24,022 nt of DNA from SKKL01 sp046543225. GTDB lineage: Bacteria > Actinomycetota > Acidimicrobiia > Acidimicrobiales > SKKL01. Of the stretch, positions 13,193-21,323 are shown piece after piece. The stretch's first letter is position 1. Each line of letters starts with the position of its first letter. The notes beneath the pieces were generated by a model. That model made no database searches. It was given only the letters and a program-made list of their open reading frames with translations, and had not been told where the DNA came from. Location: NCBI GenBank assembly GCA_046543225.1, contig JBKGZW010000022.1, positions 1 to 24,022 of the forward strand. Reading direction: 5' to 3'. Made by a program: the position numbers and the translations under genes.

Positions 13193-14608
13193 GTGAACGA
13201 TCGACCCACCCACCCCGACGATGACGAGCAGGAGGGTTTCCGGCTGCTCGGTGCGATGGATCCATCGGATGAGTCCGATCGGCCGGTCGAGCCCGACCAG
13301 GGTGCTGATCCCGGTGCCTCCGAGGAGGACACGCCGCGACCGTTCCGTGCTCGCGATCTGCTCGGCGAACCCGAGGAGGGATCGGAGTTCGGCGGCGCCT
13401 CCCGCGACGAAGGCGAGCCCGACCGCGGCGCAGAGCCCGTGGGCGAGGGATCGGGATCGCACTCGCTGCCGCACTGGACCGACCCACCCACCGGTGAGGT
13501 CCCCCGGATCTTCAGCGATGGCGACGACGACCTGGCCCCGTGGGCGCGGGTGAGCACGTCCCAGCCGCGCTGGCAGGACCCGTCGAGTGGTTGGGACGAC
13601 GCCGACCTGAGCGTGCTGGGTGACGAACCGCCCCGCATGGGGATGCGCGACGACCGCGCCGCGTCGGACGACTTCTTCACCTTCGATGATGCGAAGGCGC
13701 CGCCCGATCCGTTGTCGGTGCCGCGCGACCCGTCCGACCCCTACGGAGACCGCAGTGCCGATCCCTTCGCCGCCGAGCGGGCCCAAGGACCCGCCACGGG
13801 GCGCAACATGGGTCTCGCCTCGGTCGTGGGAGCTGCCCTCGCGGCAGGTGCGCTGGCACTGATCAGCGTCGGACCGGCGGCGGCCATGGTGCTGGTCGTC
13901 GTCGTGCTCGTTCTGGCGTCGGCCGAGCTGATGAGCACCCTGCGCCGGGTCGGCTACTCGCCCCCCGCTCTCATCGCGCTCGCGGCGGCGGTCACGATGC
14001 CGCTCGCCGCGTACTGGCGTGGCGAGACGGGACTGTTGCTGGGTGCCGTGCTCACGGTGTTGGTCGCACTGCTGTGGTACGTGCTCGACATCGGCGACGA
14101 CCACGCGGTGCCCAACGTGGGTGTCACCACGTTGACCGTGGCCTATGTGGCCGGGTTCGGCTCGTTCGCCGCCCTGTTGCTGCGCCTTCCCCACGGCACC
14201 GGGCTGCTGCTCGCCGCGGTGCTCGGGCCCATCGCCTACGACATCGTCGGTCTGCTCGTCGGCCGCTCGATGGGACGCTCGCCGCTGTCGGCGATCAGCC
14301 CCAACAAGACCATCGAGGGCACGGTGGGCGGCATGGCCGCGGCGTTCCTGGTCACCTGGATCGGGGTCGGCGGCGTGATCGGCGGGGGCATCACCCCGTT
14401 CAGCTCGCCGGGCGACGCCATCGTGCTGGGTGTCGCCCTCGCCCTGATCTCACCGCTCGGCGACCTGTGCGAGTCGATGATCAAGCGAGACCTCGGGGTC
14501 AAGGACATGGGCACGGTCCTGCCCGGTCACGGCGGGGTGCTCGACCGCTTCGACGCCATCCTGGTCTCCCTGCCGGCCACCTACTACGTGGCCCACCTGG
14601 TCTTCTGA
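13193..14608 (+). CDS. cdsA: Phosphatidate cytidylyltransferase with a ~200-residue disordered N-terminus
   Basis: CdsA makes CDP-diacylglycerol from phosphatidate and CTP. The catalytic membrane half (about 205-471) has multiple hydrophobic helices, SPNKTIEGTVGG (369-380), and the family signature near the C-terminus: ESMIKRDLGVKD (427-438) followed by LPGHGGVLDRFD (443-454). The first about 200 residues are very acidic and Pro/Gly/Ser-rich, predicted disordered and cytoplasmic, and contain Trp-bearing islands such as LPHWTDPPTGEVPRI (92-106), WARV (117-120) and PRWQDPSSGW (125-134). GTG at 13193 has a perfect AGGAGG (13181-13186) upstream, so the extension is truly translated. dxr starts 14 bases downstream. 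Confidence 0.93.
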   Translation: MNDRPTHPDDDEQEGFRLLGAMDPSDESDRPVEPDQGADPGASEEDTPRPFRARDLLGEPEEGSEFGGASRDEGEPDRGAEPVGEGSGSHSLPHWTDPPTGEVPRIFSDGDDDLAPWARVSTSQPRWQDPSSGWDDADLSVLGDEPPRMGMRDDRAASDDFFTFDDAKAPPDPLSVPRDPSDPYGDRSADPFAAERAQGPATGRNMGLASVVGAALAAGALALISVGPAAAMVLVVVVLVLASAELMSTLRRVGYSPPALIALAAAVTMPLAAYWRGETGLLLGAVLTVLVALLWYVLDIGDDHAVPNVGVTTLTVAYVAGFGSFAALLLRLPHGTGLLLAAVLGPIAYDIVGLLVGRSMGRSPLSAISPNKTIEGTVGGMAAAFLVTWIGVGGVIGGGITPFSSPGDAIVLGVALALISPLGDLCESMIKRDLGVKDMGTVLPGHGGVLDRFDAILVSLPATYYVAHLVF

Positions 14609-14622
14609 CTCCGGAGCGACCC

Positions 14623-15792
14623 ATGCGCGATGACCAGGCACGCACCAAGGTGTGCCTGCTCGGTTCGACCGGTTCGATCGGCACCCAGACCCTCGAGGTC
14701 GTCGAGGCCGAACCCGACCGCTTCGAGGTGGTGGCGCTGGGCGCGGCCCGGTCGGTCGAGCTGGTGGCCGAACAGGCGCGCCGTCACCGGCCGCAGGTCG
14801 TCGCCATCGCCGACCCCGACGCCGCAGCGACGCTCGAAGGCCGTCTCCCGTCCGGTGTCGAGCTCGTGTCGGGTCCCGATGCGTTGGCCACTGCGGCCGC
14901 CATCGGCGATGTGGTGGTCAACGGGGTGGTCGGCTTCGCCGGATTGGACGTCACCATCGCCGCGCTGGAGGCGGGTCACCGCCTGGCCCTGGCGAACAAG
15001 GAGTCGCTCATCGCCGGGGGTCCGGTGGTGAAGGCGGCGATGACCACGCCGGGAGCCGAGATGGTGCCGGTCGACAGCGAGCACGCCGCGGTCCACCAGT
15101 GCCTGCGGGCCAACGACCGCCCCGAACGGGTGAGGCGCATCATCCTCACCGCCAGCGGAGGTCCGTTCCGCGGGCGCACCCGCGCCCAGCTGGCCGAGGT
15201 GACGATCGAGGATGCGCTGGCCCATCCCACCTGGTCGATGGGACCAAAGATCACCGTCGACTCGTCCACGCTCATGAACAAGGGCCTCGAGGTGATCGAG
15301 GCCAACCTGCTCTTCGACGTGGGGTTCGACCACATCGACGTCGTCGTGCACCCGCAGTCGATCGTGCACTCGATGGTCGAGTTCACCGACGGGTCGACGA
15401 TCGCCCAGCTGTCGCTGCCGGACATGCGCCTTCCCATCGGCTACGCCCTGGCGTGGCCGGACCGGATCGCCACCCCGTTCGGTCGCATCGATTGGGGTGA
15501 GCTCGGCCGCCTCGACTTCGAGCCGCCCGATCACGAGGCCTTCCCCTGCCTGGGCCTCGCCTACGAGGCCGGCCGGCTGGGCGGCACGGCACCGGCCTGG
15601 CTCAACGCCGCCAACGAGGAGGCGGTCTCGGCGTTCCTCGCCGGGGAGATCGCCTGGGACACCATCCCCGACGTCGCGAACGGGGTCCTCGACCGGCATG
15701 ATGGAGAGACCGCGACATCGGTCGACGAGGTCGTGGAAGCCGATCGCATCGCGCGAGCCCTCGCCCGTCAACACATCGAGTCGAACCTGTGA
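14623..15792 (+). CDS. dxr: 1-deoxy-D-xylulose-5-phosphate reductoisomerase
   Basis: Dxr (IspC) converts DXP to MEP with NADPH, the first committed step of the MEP isoprenoid pathway. The 389-residue protein has the NADPH motif GSTGSIG (14-20), LANKESLIAGG (123-133), the metal ligands in VDSEH (150-154, with Asp151 and Glu153) and Glu223 in STLMNKGLEVIEA (215-227), the flexible-loop region HPTWSMGPKITVDSS (201-215), and HPQSIVHSMVEF (243-254). ATG at 14623 has GGAG (14613-14616). The next gene starts inside its stop (GTGA), and ispG, a later step of the same pathway, follows that, so this is the usual actinobacterial dxr-rseP-ispG operon. Confidence 0.97.
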   Translation: MRDDQARTKVCLLGSTGSIGTQTLEVVEAEPDRFEVVALGAARSVELVAEQARRHRPQVVAIADPDAAATLEGRLPSGVELVSGPDALATAAAIGDVVVNGVVGFAGLDVTIAALEAGHRLALANKESLIAGGPVVKAAMTTPGAEMVPVDSEHAAVHQCLRANDRPERVRRIILTASGGPFRGRTRAQLAEVTIEDALAHPTWSMGPKITVDSSTLMNKGLEVIEANLLFDVGFDHIDVVVHPQSIVHSMVEFTDGSTIAQLSLPDMRLPIGYALAWPDRIATPFGRIDWGELGRLDFEPPDHEAFPCLGLAYEAGRLGGTAPAWLNAANEEAVSAFLAGEIAWDTIPDVANGVLDRHDGETATSVDEVVEADRIARALARQHIESNL

Positions 15793-17123
15793 CCAACGTG
15801 GACGCCCGTTCCGAGCCTGCCGACGCCGGCTCGGACCGTCCCCCCGCACACCCTCCACAGCACCCGGCGCGGCCTCCAGAGCCGACCGGATCGAGCGCGC
15901 TCCGTCTCGCACTGCTCGTCGGCAGCGTGGTGCTGCTCGGGCTGTGGGCGGGGTTGTCGGCGCTGGTGGTGGTGCTGGCCATCGTGGTGATGATCTTCCT
16001 GCACGAGCTCGGCCACTTCGTCACCGCCAGGGCAGCGGGCATGAAGTGCACCGAGTTCTTCATCGGGTTCGGACCTCGCATCTGGTCGTTCACCCGAGGC
16101 GAGACCGAGTACGGCATCAAGGCGATCCCCGCGGGGGCCTACGTCAAGGTGATCGGGATGACCAACCTCGACGAGGTCGATCCCGCCGACGAGTCGCGCA
16201 CCTATCGCGAGAAGCCCTACTGGCGGCGGATGTCGGTCGCGGTCGCGGGTTCGACCATGCACTTCCTGATCGCGCTTCTCGTCATGTTCGTGTACTTCGC
16301 CGCGGTGGGGGCACCCGAGGACGACAACTGGGAGGTCGGGTACCTCGCGGGCCCCGAAGCCTCGTCGGTGAGCCCAGCCGAGGAGGCCGGTCTCGACGTC
16401 GGCGACCGGATCGTGGCCATCGACGGCACTCCGCTCGTGACCTTCGAGGACCTCCAGGACGTCATGAGCGACCACCGTCCCGGCGAGACCGTCGCGGTGA
16501 CGGTCAACCGCGACGGGAAGGCCGTCGAGCGCAGGGTCGATCTCGGCGAGTCGGGCGACGGCGGCGCGTTCCTCGGCATCGGTGCGTACCACCCGCCGCA
16601 ACGGCTGTCGCTTCCCTCGGCCGCAGGCCGGACGGCCACCGAGTTCGCCGAGGTCTCCCGGCTCACCGTCGAGGCCATCGGCCGGATCTTCAGTCCGTCG
16701 GGTATCTCCAACTTCCTGGGCATGGCCGTCGACACCGCTCAGACCGACGCCCCCGACGCCCCCACCTCCGACGAGACCGACATCGAAGCCCAAGGCGACC
16801 GGGTCCTGTCGATCTACGGCGCGGCCCGACTCGGCACCCAGATGACCGACTCCGGAGCTGCGGGACTGTTGCTGTTCCTGGCGCTGATCAACATCTTCAT
16901 CGGCATCTTCAACCTGGTCCCGCTGCTCCCGCTCGACGGCGGCCACGTGGCCATCGCCACCTACGAGCGGGTCCGCGAGCTGCTGTCGCGCTCCAAGGCC
17001 CGCTACCACGCCGATGTCGGGAAGCTGATCCCGCTCACCTACGCGGTGGTCTTCGTGCTGGTGGGCATCGGCTTGGTGGCGCTGTACCTCGACATCGCCA
17101 GTCCTCTCGAGCTCCCCAACTGA
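15789..17123 (+). CDS. rseP: RseP-like site-2 protease (M50 family, PDZ domain)
   Basis: An intramembrane zinc metalloprotease of 444 residues; the actinobacterial homologue Rip1 cleaves anti-sigma factors and other membrane proteins. After a disordered, proline-rich N-terminus (1-37), a first helix pair contains the HELGH zinc site (72-76). Then follow YGIKAIPAGAYVKVIGM (108-124), one PDZ domain (about 188-255, with AGLDVGDRIVAIDG at 200-213) and the third zinc ligand in NLVPLLPLDGGH (375-386, Asp383). An acidic insert rich in Asp/Pro (about 318-335) precedes it. The GTG start overlaps the dxr stop by GTGA, so translation is coupled. Symbol by family; the substrate is unknown. Confidence 0.93.
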   Translation: MTNVDARSEPADAGSDRPPAHPPQHPARPPEPTGSSALRLALLVGSVVLLGLWAGLSALVVVLAIVVMIFLHELGHFVTARAAGMKCTEFFIGFGPRIWSFTRGETEYGIKAIPAGAYVKVIGMTNLDEVDPADESRTYREKPYWRRMSVAVAGSTMHFLIALLVMFVYFAAVGAPEDDNWEVGYLAGPEASSVSPAEEAGLDVGDRIVAIDGTPLVTFEDLQDVMSDHRPGETVAVTVNRDGKAVERRVDLGESGDGGAFLGIGAYHPPQRLSLPSAAGRTATEFAEVSRLTVEAIGRIFSPSGISNFLGMAVDTAQTDAPDAPTSDETDIEAQGDRVLSIYGAARLGTQMTDSGAAGLLLFLALINIFIGIFNLVPLLPLDGGHVAIATYERVRELLSRSKARYHADVGKLIPLTYAVVFVLVGIGLVALYLDIASPLELPN

Positions 17124-17133
17124 TCGGTTGACG

Positions 17134-18363
17134 ATGGACCCAGGATCGGTCACCTTCCCCCGCCGCCCGACCCGCCAGATCATGGTCGGGTCCGTGCCCG
17201 TCGGCGGCGATGCGCCCGTCACCGTGCAGTCGATGACCATCACCAAGACCGCGGATGTCGAGGGCACCCTCCAGCAGATCTACGCCCTCGCCGCGGCAGG
17301 GTGCGACATCGTGCGTTGCACCTGCAACGAGAACGAGGCCGCCGAAGGCCTGGCGCGCATCGTGCCGCGCTCGCCGGTCCCGATCATCGCCGACATCCAT
17401 CACCAGTACCGCATGGCGCTGGCCGCGCTCGAGGCGGGGGTCCACGGGCTGCGGCTCAACCCGGGCAACATCCGCAAGCCCGAGCACATCAAGGCGGTGG
17501 CCACCGAGTGTCGCGACCGGGGTGTGCCGATCCGCATCGGTGTGAACGGCGGATCACTCGATCCCGCCCTCTACGAGAAGCACGGCGGTCGGGTCACCCC
17601 CGAGGCGATGGTCGAATCGGCCATGATCGAGCTCGCCTACTTCCACGAGGTCGACTTCGACGACGTCAAGATCTCGGTCAAGGCATCCAACGTGCCGTTG
17701 ATGATCGAGGCCTACCGCCAGCTCAGCGAGGCAACCGACCACCCGCTGCACCTCGGGGTCACCGAAGCCGGCCCGCCCCCCGCGGGTGTGGTCAAGGCCA
17801 CCGCGGGTCTGGCCACGCTGCTGGCGGAGGGAATCGGTGACACGATCCGGTACTCGCTCACCGCCGATCCCGTCGAGGAGGCCCGAGCCGGGCGGCAGCT
17901 GCTCGAGGCCCTGGGGCTCCGTGAACGCAAGTCGATCGACCTCATCGCCTGTCCGAGCTGCGGGCGGGCCGAGGTCGATGTCATCCAGGTGGCGGCCGAT
18001 GCCCAGGCCGCGTTCGGCGAGCGTGAGATCCCGCTGCAGGTGGCGGTGATGGGATGTGTGGTGAACGGTCCGGGTGAAGCGCGCGACGCCGACCTGGGCA
18101 TCGCCGCAGGGCGGGGAAGAGGCCATCTGTTCGTGAAGGGTCAGAACGTGGCAGTGGTTCCCGAGGACGAGATGGTGGCCCAGCTGGTCGAGTGGGCCGA
18201 GTTCATCGTCGAGCACGGCACCGACGCCGCCCTGGCCAGGGTCGACACCCAGAAGGCGGCGCGCGAGGCCGAGCGCGACCGGGCGCGGCTGCTCGACGAC
18301 AAGGGCACCGACGCCAACGCCAGCGAGGCCCGGATCGAGGTCATCCGCAACATCACCCGCTGA
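17134..18363 (+). CDS. ispG: 4-hydroxy-3-methylbut-2-enyl diphosphate synthase (flavodoxin/ferredoxin)
   Basis: IspG converts MEcPP to HMBPP using a [4Fe-4S] cluster. The 409-residue protein has a TIM-barrel half (VTVQSMTITKTADVEGTL, 29-46; PIIADIHHQYRMAL, 83-96; LRLNPGNI, 106-113; RIGVNGGSLD, 134-143) and a C-terminal half with the cluster ligands Cys273 and Cys276 (ACPSCGR), Cys308 and Glu315 (GCVVNGPGEA). The usual VRVAxP after AGCDIV is here VRCTCNENEAAEGL (60-73). A charged extension of about 40 residues follows the core. ATG at 17134 is preferred; a TTG six bases earlier is possible, and no strong ribosome binding site is visible. It lies ten bases after the protease stop. Confidence 0.95.
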   Translation: MDPGSVTFPRRPTRQIMVGSVPVGGDAPVTVQSMTITKTADVEGTLQQIYALAAAGCDIVRCTCNENEAAEGLARIVPRSPVPIIADIHHQYRMALAALEAGVHGLRLNPGNIRKPEHIKAVATECRDRGVPIRIGVNGGSLDPALYEKHGGRVTPEAMVESAMIELAYFHEVDFDDVKISVKASNVPLMIEAYRQLSEATDHPLHLGVTEAGPPPAGVVKATAGLATLLAEGIGDTIRYSLTADPVEEARAGRQLLEALGLRERKSIDLIACPSCGRAEVDVIQVAADAQAAFGEREIPLQVAVMGCVVNGPGEARDADLGIAAGRGRGHLFVKGQNVAVVPEDEMVAQLVEWAEFIVEHGTDAALARVDTQKAAREAERDRARLLDDKGTDANASEARIEVIRNITR

Positions 18364-18366
18364 AGG

Positions 18367-18388
18367 GGAACCGACAGCGCATCGGTCC
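18367..18388. terminator. Possible bidirectional hairpin between convergent ispG and MFS genes
   Basis: ACCGA (18370-18374) pairs with TCGGT (18382-18386) around a 7-base loop, and the flanking GG (18367-18368) and CC (18387-18388) extend the stem across a one-base bulge. It fills the 36-base gap between two facing stop codons, where a terminator is expected. The stem is short and lacks a T-tract. Confidence 0.35.
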
Positions 18389-18399
18389 GCGCCGGCGAC

Positions 18400-19767
18400 C
18401 TACTCGTCGTCGACGACCACCACGGGGATCTCCTCGGTGTCGAACAGCGGCTCGTCCTCCTCGTCGTAGGCCTCGGGGTACATCGCCGACACCAGCACCG
18501 ACGAACCCCGGACGGGAACGGGGGCGAAGTGGGTCTGTTCGCTGATCGGTCGCGGCGGCCGGACCACGATCCGCCACGCGGCGAACACCGCCACCGCCAC
18601 GTGCACGATGGTCAGGAACCAGAAGAACCCCGCGGCGCCGACGGTGGCCATCGCGGTCGATGCGAGGATCGGTCCTCCGATGGCTCCCATGCCGCTGGAC
18701 ATGATGAGCCGGCTTCCCGCCCCCACCATCTGCTCGTGGGCGATCCAGTCGTTGGTGTGGGCGTTCACGAGCGGGTAGAGCGGGAGCGAGAAGCCTCCGA
18801 GGAGCCCGATGACCACCAGCAGGACGAGCCCGTTGGGGCCCATGGTGCCGACGACGCACAGGCCCGCCGCCACTGCCGCGGCGGCGCTGATGATGCGGCG
18901 CCGGTCGGTGTGGTCGGAGATCCATCCGATCGGCCACTGCAGCACCGCGCCGCCGAGGATGGCCACGAGCATGAACGTCGCGGTCTCGGCGAGGGTCAGC
19001 CCTCGGAGTTGGGCGTAGATGACTCCGACCCCGAAGATCGCGCTCGACGCGGCGCCGGACAGGATCGCCCCCACGACCCCCAGCGGCGCGGCCTCCATCA
19101 CCGTCTTGAGCCTGACGGGCGTGGGTTGGAGGAACCGGGGTGCGGAACGTACCGACAGGGCGGCAGGGACCAGCGCGAGCGAGACCAGCACCGAGGTGAG
19201 GATGAACAGCTCGAAGCCGCTGGGATCGGCCAGGTTCAACAGCAGCTGGCCTGCTCCCATGCCGCCGCTCACCACGACTCCGTAGAGCGAGAGCATCGAG
19301 CCGCGGGTCTCGTTGGTGGCGGTGTCGTTGAGCCAGCTCTCGGCCACCACGAACAGGCCTGCCATGCAGAACCCCGAGGCCACACGGAAGGCGACCCAGC
19401 CCGCGGGAGCGACAGCGAGGGCGTGGAGCAGCACGGTGCTCGATGCGATGGATGCGAAGGCGGCGAAGACCCGGATGTGGCCGACGGTGGCCACGAGCTT
19501 GGGTGCTTGGGTGGAGCCGAGCAGGTAGCCGAGGTAGTAGCTCGACATCACGACACCGACGGTGGTCGTGTCGAAGCCCTCGAAGTCGGCTCGGAGGCCG
19601 AGCAGGCTTCCCTGGAGTCCGGTGCCGAGCATCAGCAGGGTGATGCCGACGAGCAACGCCCACGCCGAGCCGACGGCGTGGCGGAGCGCGACGAAGCTGG
19701 AGACGTGGTGGTCGGCGTCGGCGATCCTGGTCGCAGCGCTGGCAGAGAGGGCAGTGGGATCCGACAC
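18400..19767 (-). CDS. MFS transporter, YcaD-like
   Basis: A 455-residue polytopic membrane protein with about 12 hydrophobic helices. The segment VVMSSYYLGYLLGSTQAPKL followed by VGHIRVFAAFASIAS resembles the YcaD-type branch of the major facilitator superfamily; WISDHTDRRR is a second MFS loop motif in the middle of the protein. The last about 20 residues form an acidic cytoplasmic tail (YDEEDEPLFDTEEIPVVVV, ending DDE). Substrate unknown. The GTG at 19767 follows a TAGGGT hexamer by nine bases on the minus strand, giving an almost leaderless message. It is divergent from proS and convergent with ispG, thus a single-gene unit inside an otherwise plus-strand housekeeping run. Confidence 0.9.
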   Translation of the reverse strand: MSDPTALSASAATRIADADHHVSSFVALRHAVGSAWALLVGITLLMLGTGLQGSLLGLRADFEGFDTTTVGVVMSSYYLGYLLGSTQAPKLVATVGHIRVFAAFASIASSTVLLHALAVAPAGWVAFRVASGFCMAGLFVVAESWLNDTATNETRGSMLSLYGVVVSGGMGAGQLLLNLADPSGFELFILTSVLVSLALVPAALSVRSAPRFLQPTPVRLKTVMEAAPLGVVGAILSGAASSAIFGVGVIYAQLRGLTLAETATFMLVAILGGAVLQWPIGWISDHTDRRRIISAAAAVAAGLCVVGTMGPNGLVLLVVIGLLGGFSLPLYPLVNAHTNDWIAHEQMVGAGSRLIMSSGMGAIGGPILASTAMATVGAAGFFWFLTIVHVAVAVFAAWRIVVRPPRPISEQTHFAPVPVRGSSVLVSAMYPEAYDEEDEPLFDTEEIPVVVVDDE

Positions 19768-19776
19768 CGGTCGATG

Positions 19777-19782
19777 ACCCTA
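19777..19782 (-). promoter_or_regulatory. -10 element of the MFS gene
   Basis: TAGGGT on the minus strand, nine bases before the GTG at 19767, would place transcription start two or three bases before the start codon. It lies in the 74-base divergent gap with the proS -10 (19828-19833). Confidence 0.35.
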
Positions 19783-19827
19783 GCGGGTCCAGCGTCGAAG
19801 CCGATTCGGCGATGGTGCCCATCCGGG

Positions 19828-19833
19828 TAGGCT
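19828..19833 (+). promoter_or_regulatory. proS: -10 element for leaderless proS
   Basis: TAGGCT lies eight bases before the ATG at 19842. A weak TTCGGC (19805-19810) sits 17 bases upstream as a possible -35. There is no ribosome binding site between the hexamer and ATG. Confidence 0.45.
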
Positions 19834-19841
19834 CGCCGTCC

Positions 19842-21266
19842 ATGGCTGCCCGAGTGCTCACACCCCAGGCCGAGGACTTCCCTCGTTGGTACCAGGACGT
19901 CGTCGCCAAGGCCGAGCTGGCCGAGAACGGACCGGTGCGCGGGACCATGGTCATCCGGCCCTACGGCACCGCCATCTGGGAACGGATGCAGCGCGAGGTC
20001 GACGACCGGATCAAAGATGCCGGGGCCGCCAACGTGTCGTTCCCCCTGTTCATCCCCGAGTCGTACCTGCAGCGCGAAGCCGACCACGTCGAAGGGTTCA
20101 GCCCCGAGCTCGCCGTGGTCACCCACGCCGGGGGCAAGGACCTCGACGAACCGGTGGTGGTGCGGCCCACCTCCGAGACGGTGTTCGGCGAGTACATGGC
20201 CAAGTGGATCCAGGGCCACCGCGACCTGCCGCTGCTGTTGAACCAATGGGCCAACGTGGTCCGTTGGGAGCTGCGTCCGCGGATCTTTCTGCGCACCACC
20301 GAGTTCCTGTGGCAGGAGGGACACACGGCGCACGCCACCGAGGTCGATGCCCGCGAGTACGCGCTGAGGATCCTTCACGAGGTCTACCGCGACTTCATGG
20401 TCGAGGTGCTCGCCATCCCGGTGTTCATCGGTCGCAAGACGGCGAGGGAGCGCTTCGCCGGCGCGATCAACACCCTCACCTGCGAAGCGATGATGGGCGA
20501 CGGCAAGGCGCTGCAGATGGGCACCAGCCACGAGCTGGGCCAGAACTTCGCCAAGGTGTTCGGGATCGACTACCTCGACGCCGACGGAGCCCTCCAGCTC
20601 ACCTGGACCACGTCGTGGGGTGTCTCCACCCGCATGATCGGGGGTCTGATCATGGCCCACGGCGATGACGACGGGCTGAGGGTGCCGCCCCGGCTCGCAC
20701 CGATCCAGGTGGTCGTCATGGTCGTCCGCGACGACGAGGAGTGCCTCGAGCGAGCCCGTCTCATGGTCGAGGAGATCCGCCTCGCGGGGATCCGGGCCGA
20801 GCTCGACGACCGCGTCGAGGTGTCGTTCGGCCGGCGCTCGACCGACTGGGAGCTCAAGGGCGTTCCCGTCCGGGTCGAGGTCGGTCCTCGCGACCTCGCC
20901 GCCGGGGTCGTCACCGTGGTGCGCCGGGACCTGCCCACCGACTCGCCCGATCGCAAGACCACGACCGGGGTGGTGGACATGGCCGGGTCGGTCCGCTCGG
21001 CGCTCGATGCGGCCCAGTGGTCGCTGCACGACCAGGCGGTGGCCGCGGTGACCAACGGGTTGGTCGACGTCGCCAGCATCGACGAGGCGATCGAGGCCGC
21101 CGCCACCGGGTTCGCCCGCATCCCGTGGGACCTGGTCGGCGATGCCGGCGAGGACGCCCTCGCCGAGCACTCGATCAGCGTCCGCTGCCTCCAGCGCCCC
21201 GACGGCTCGGTTCCCGGCTCCGCCGACGAAGCGGATCTCGTGGCCCTGGTCGCCCGAGCCTACTGA
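19842..21266 (+). CDS. proS: Prolyl-tRNA synthetase, archaeal/eukaryote-like type
   Basis: Class II synthetase charging tRNA-Pro. The 474-residue protein lacks the inserted editing domain of the long bacterial type. It shows EDFPRWYQDVVAKAELAENG (11-30), motif 1 region, VVRPTSETVFGEYMAKW (106-122), FLRTTEFLWQEGHTAHA (149-165, motif 2), GTSHELGQNFAKVF and LQLTWTTSWGVSTRMIG (motif 3 region), then the anticodon-binding domain. It ends in a tyrosine (ALVARAY), as the archaeal-type enzymes do, but the zinc-like C-terminal domain keeps only one obvious Cys (SVRCLQRPD). ATG at 19842 is chosen over upstream in-frame codons because MAARVLTPQAEDF is the family start and the -10 placement fits a leaderless message. 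Confidence 0.95.
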   Translation: MAARVLTPQAEDFPRWYQDVVAKAELAENGPVRGTMVIRPYGTAIWERMQREVDDRIKDAGAANVSFPLFIPESYLQREADHVEGFSPELAVVTHAGGKDLDEPVVVRPTSETVFGEYMAKWIQGHRDLPLLLNQWANVVRWELRPRIFLRTTEFLWQEGHTAHATEVDAREYALRILHEVYRDFMVEVLAIPVFIGRKTARERFAGAINTLTCEAMMGDGKALQMGTSHELGQNFAKVFGIDYLDADGALQLTWTTSWGVSTRMIGGLIMAHGDDDGLRVPPRLAPIQVVVMVVRDDEECLERARLMVEEIRLAGIRAELDDRVEVSFGRRSTDWELKGVPVRVEVGPRDLAAGVVTVVRRDLPTDSPDRKTTTGVVDMAGSVRSALDAAQWSLHDQAVAAVTNGLVDVASIDEAIEAAATGFARIPWDLVGDAGEDALAEHSISVRCLQRPDGSVPGSADEADLVALVARAY

Positions 21267-21323
21267 TCGCCATCGCGAGATCGTGACCAGCGTGCCGCGA
21301 CGGGGCGGGGAGGAGCCGCGAGC

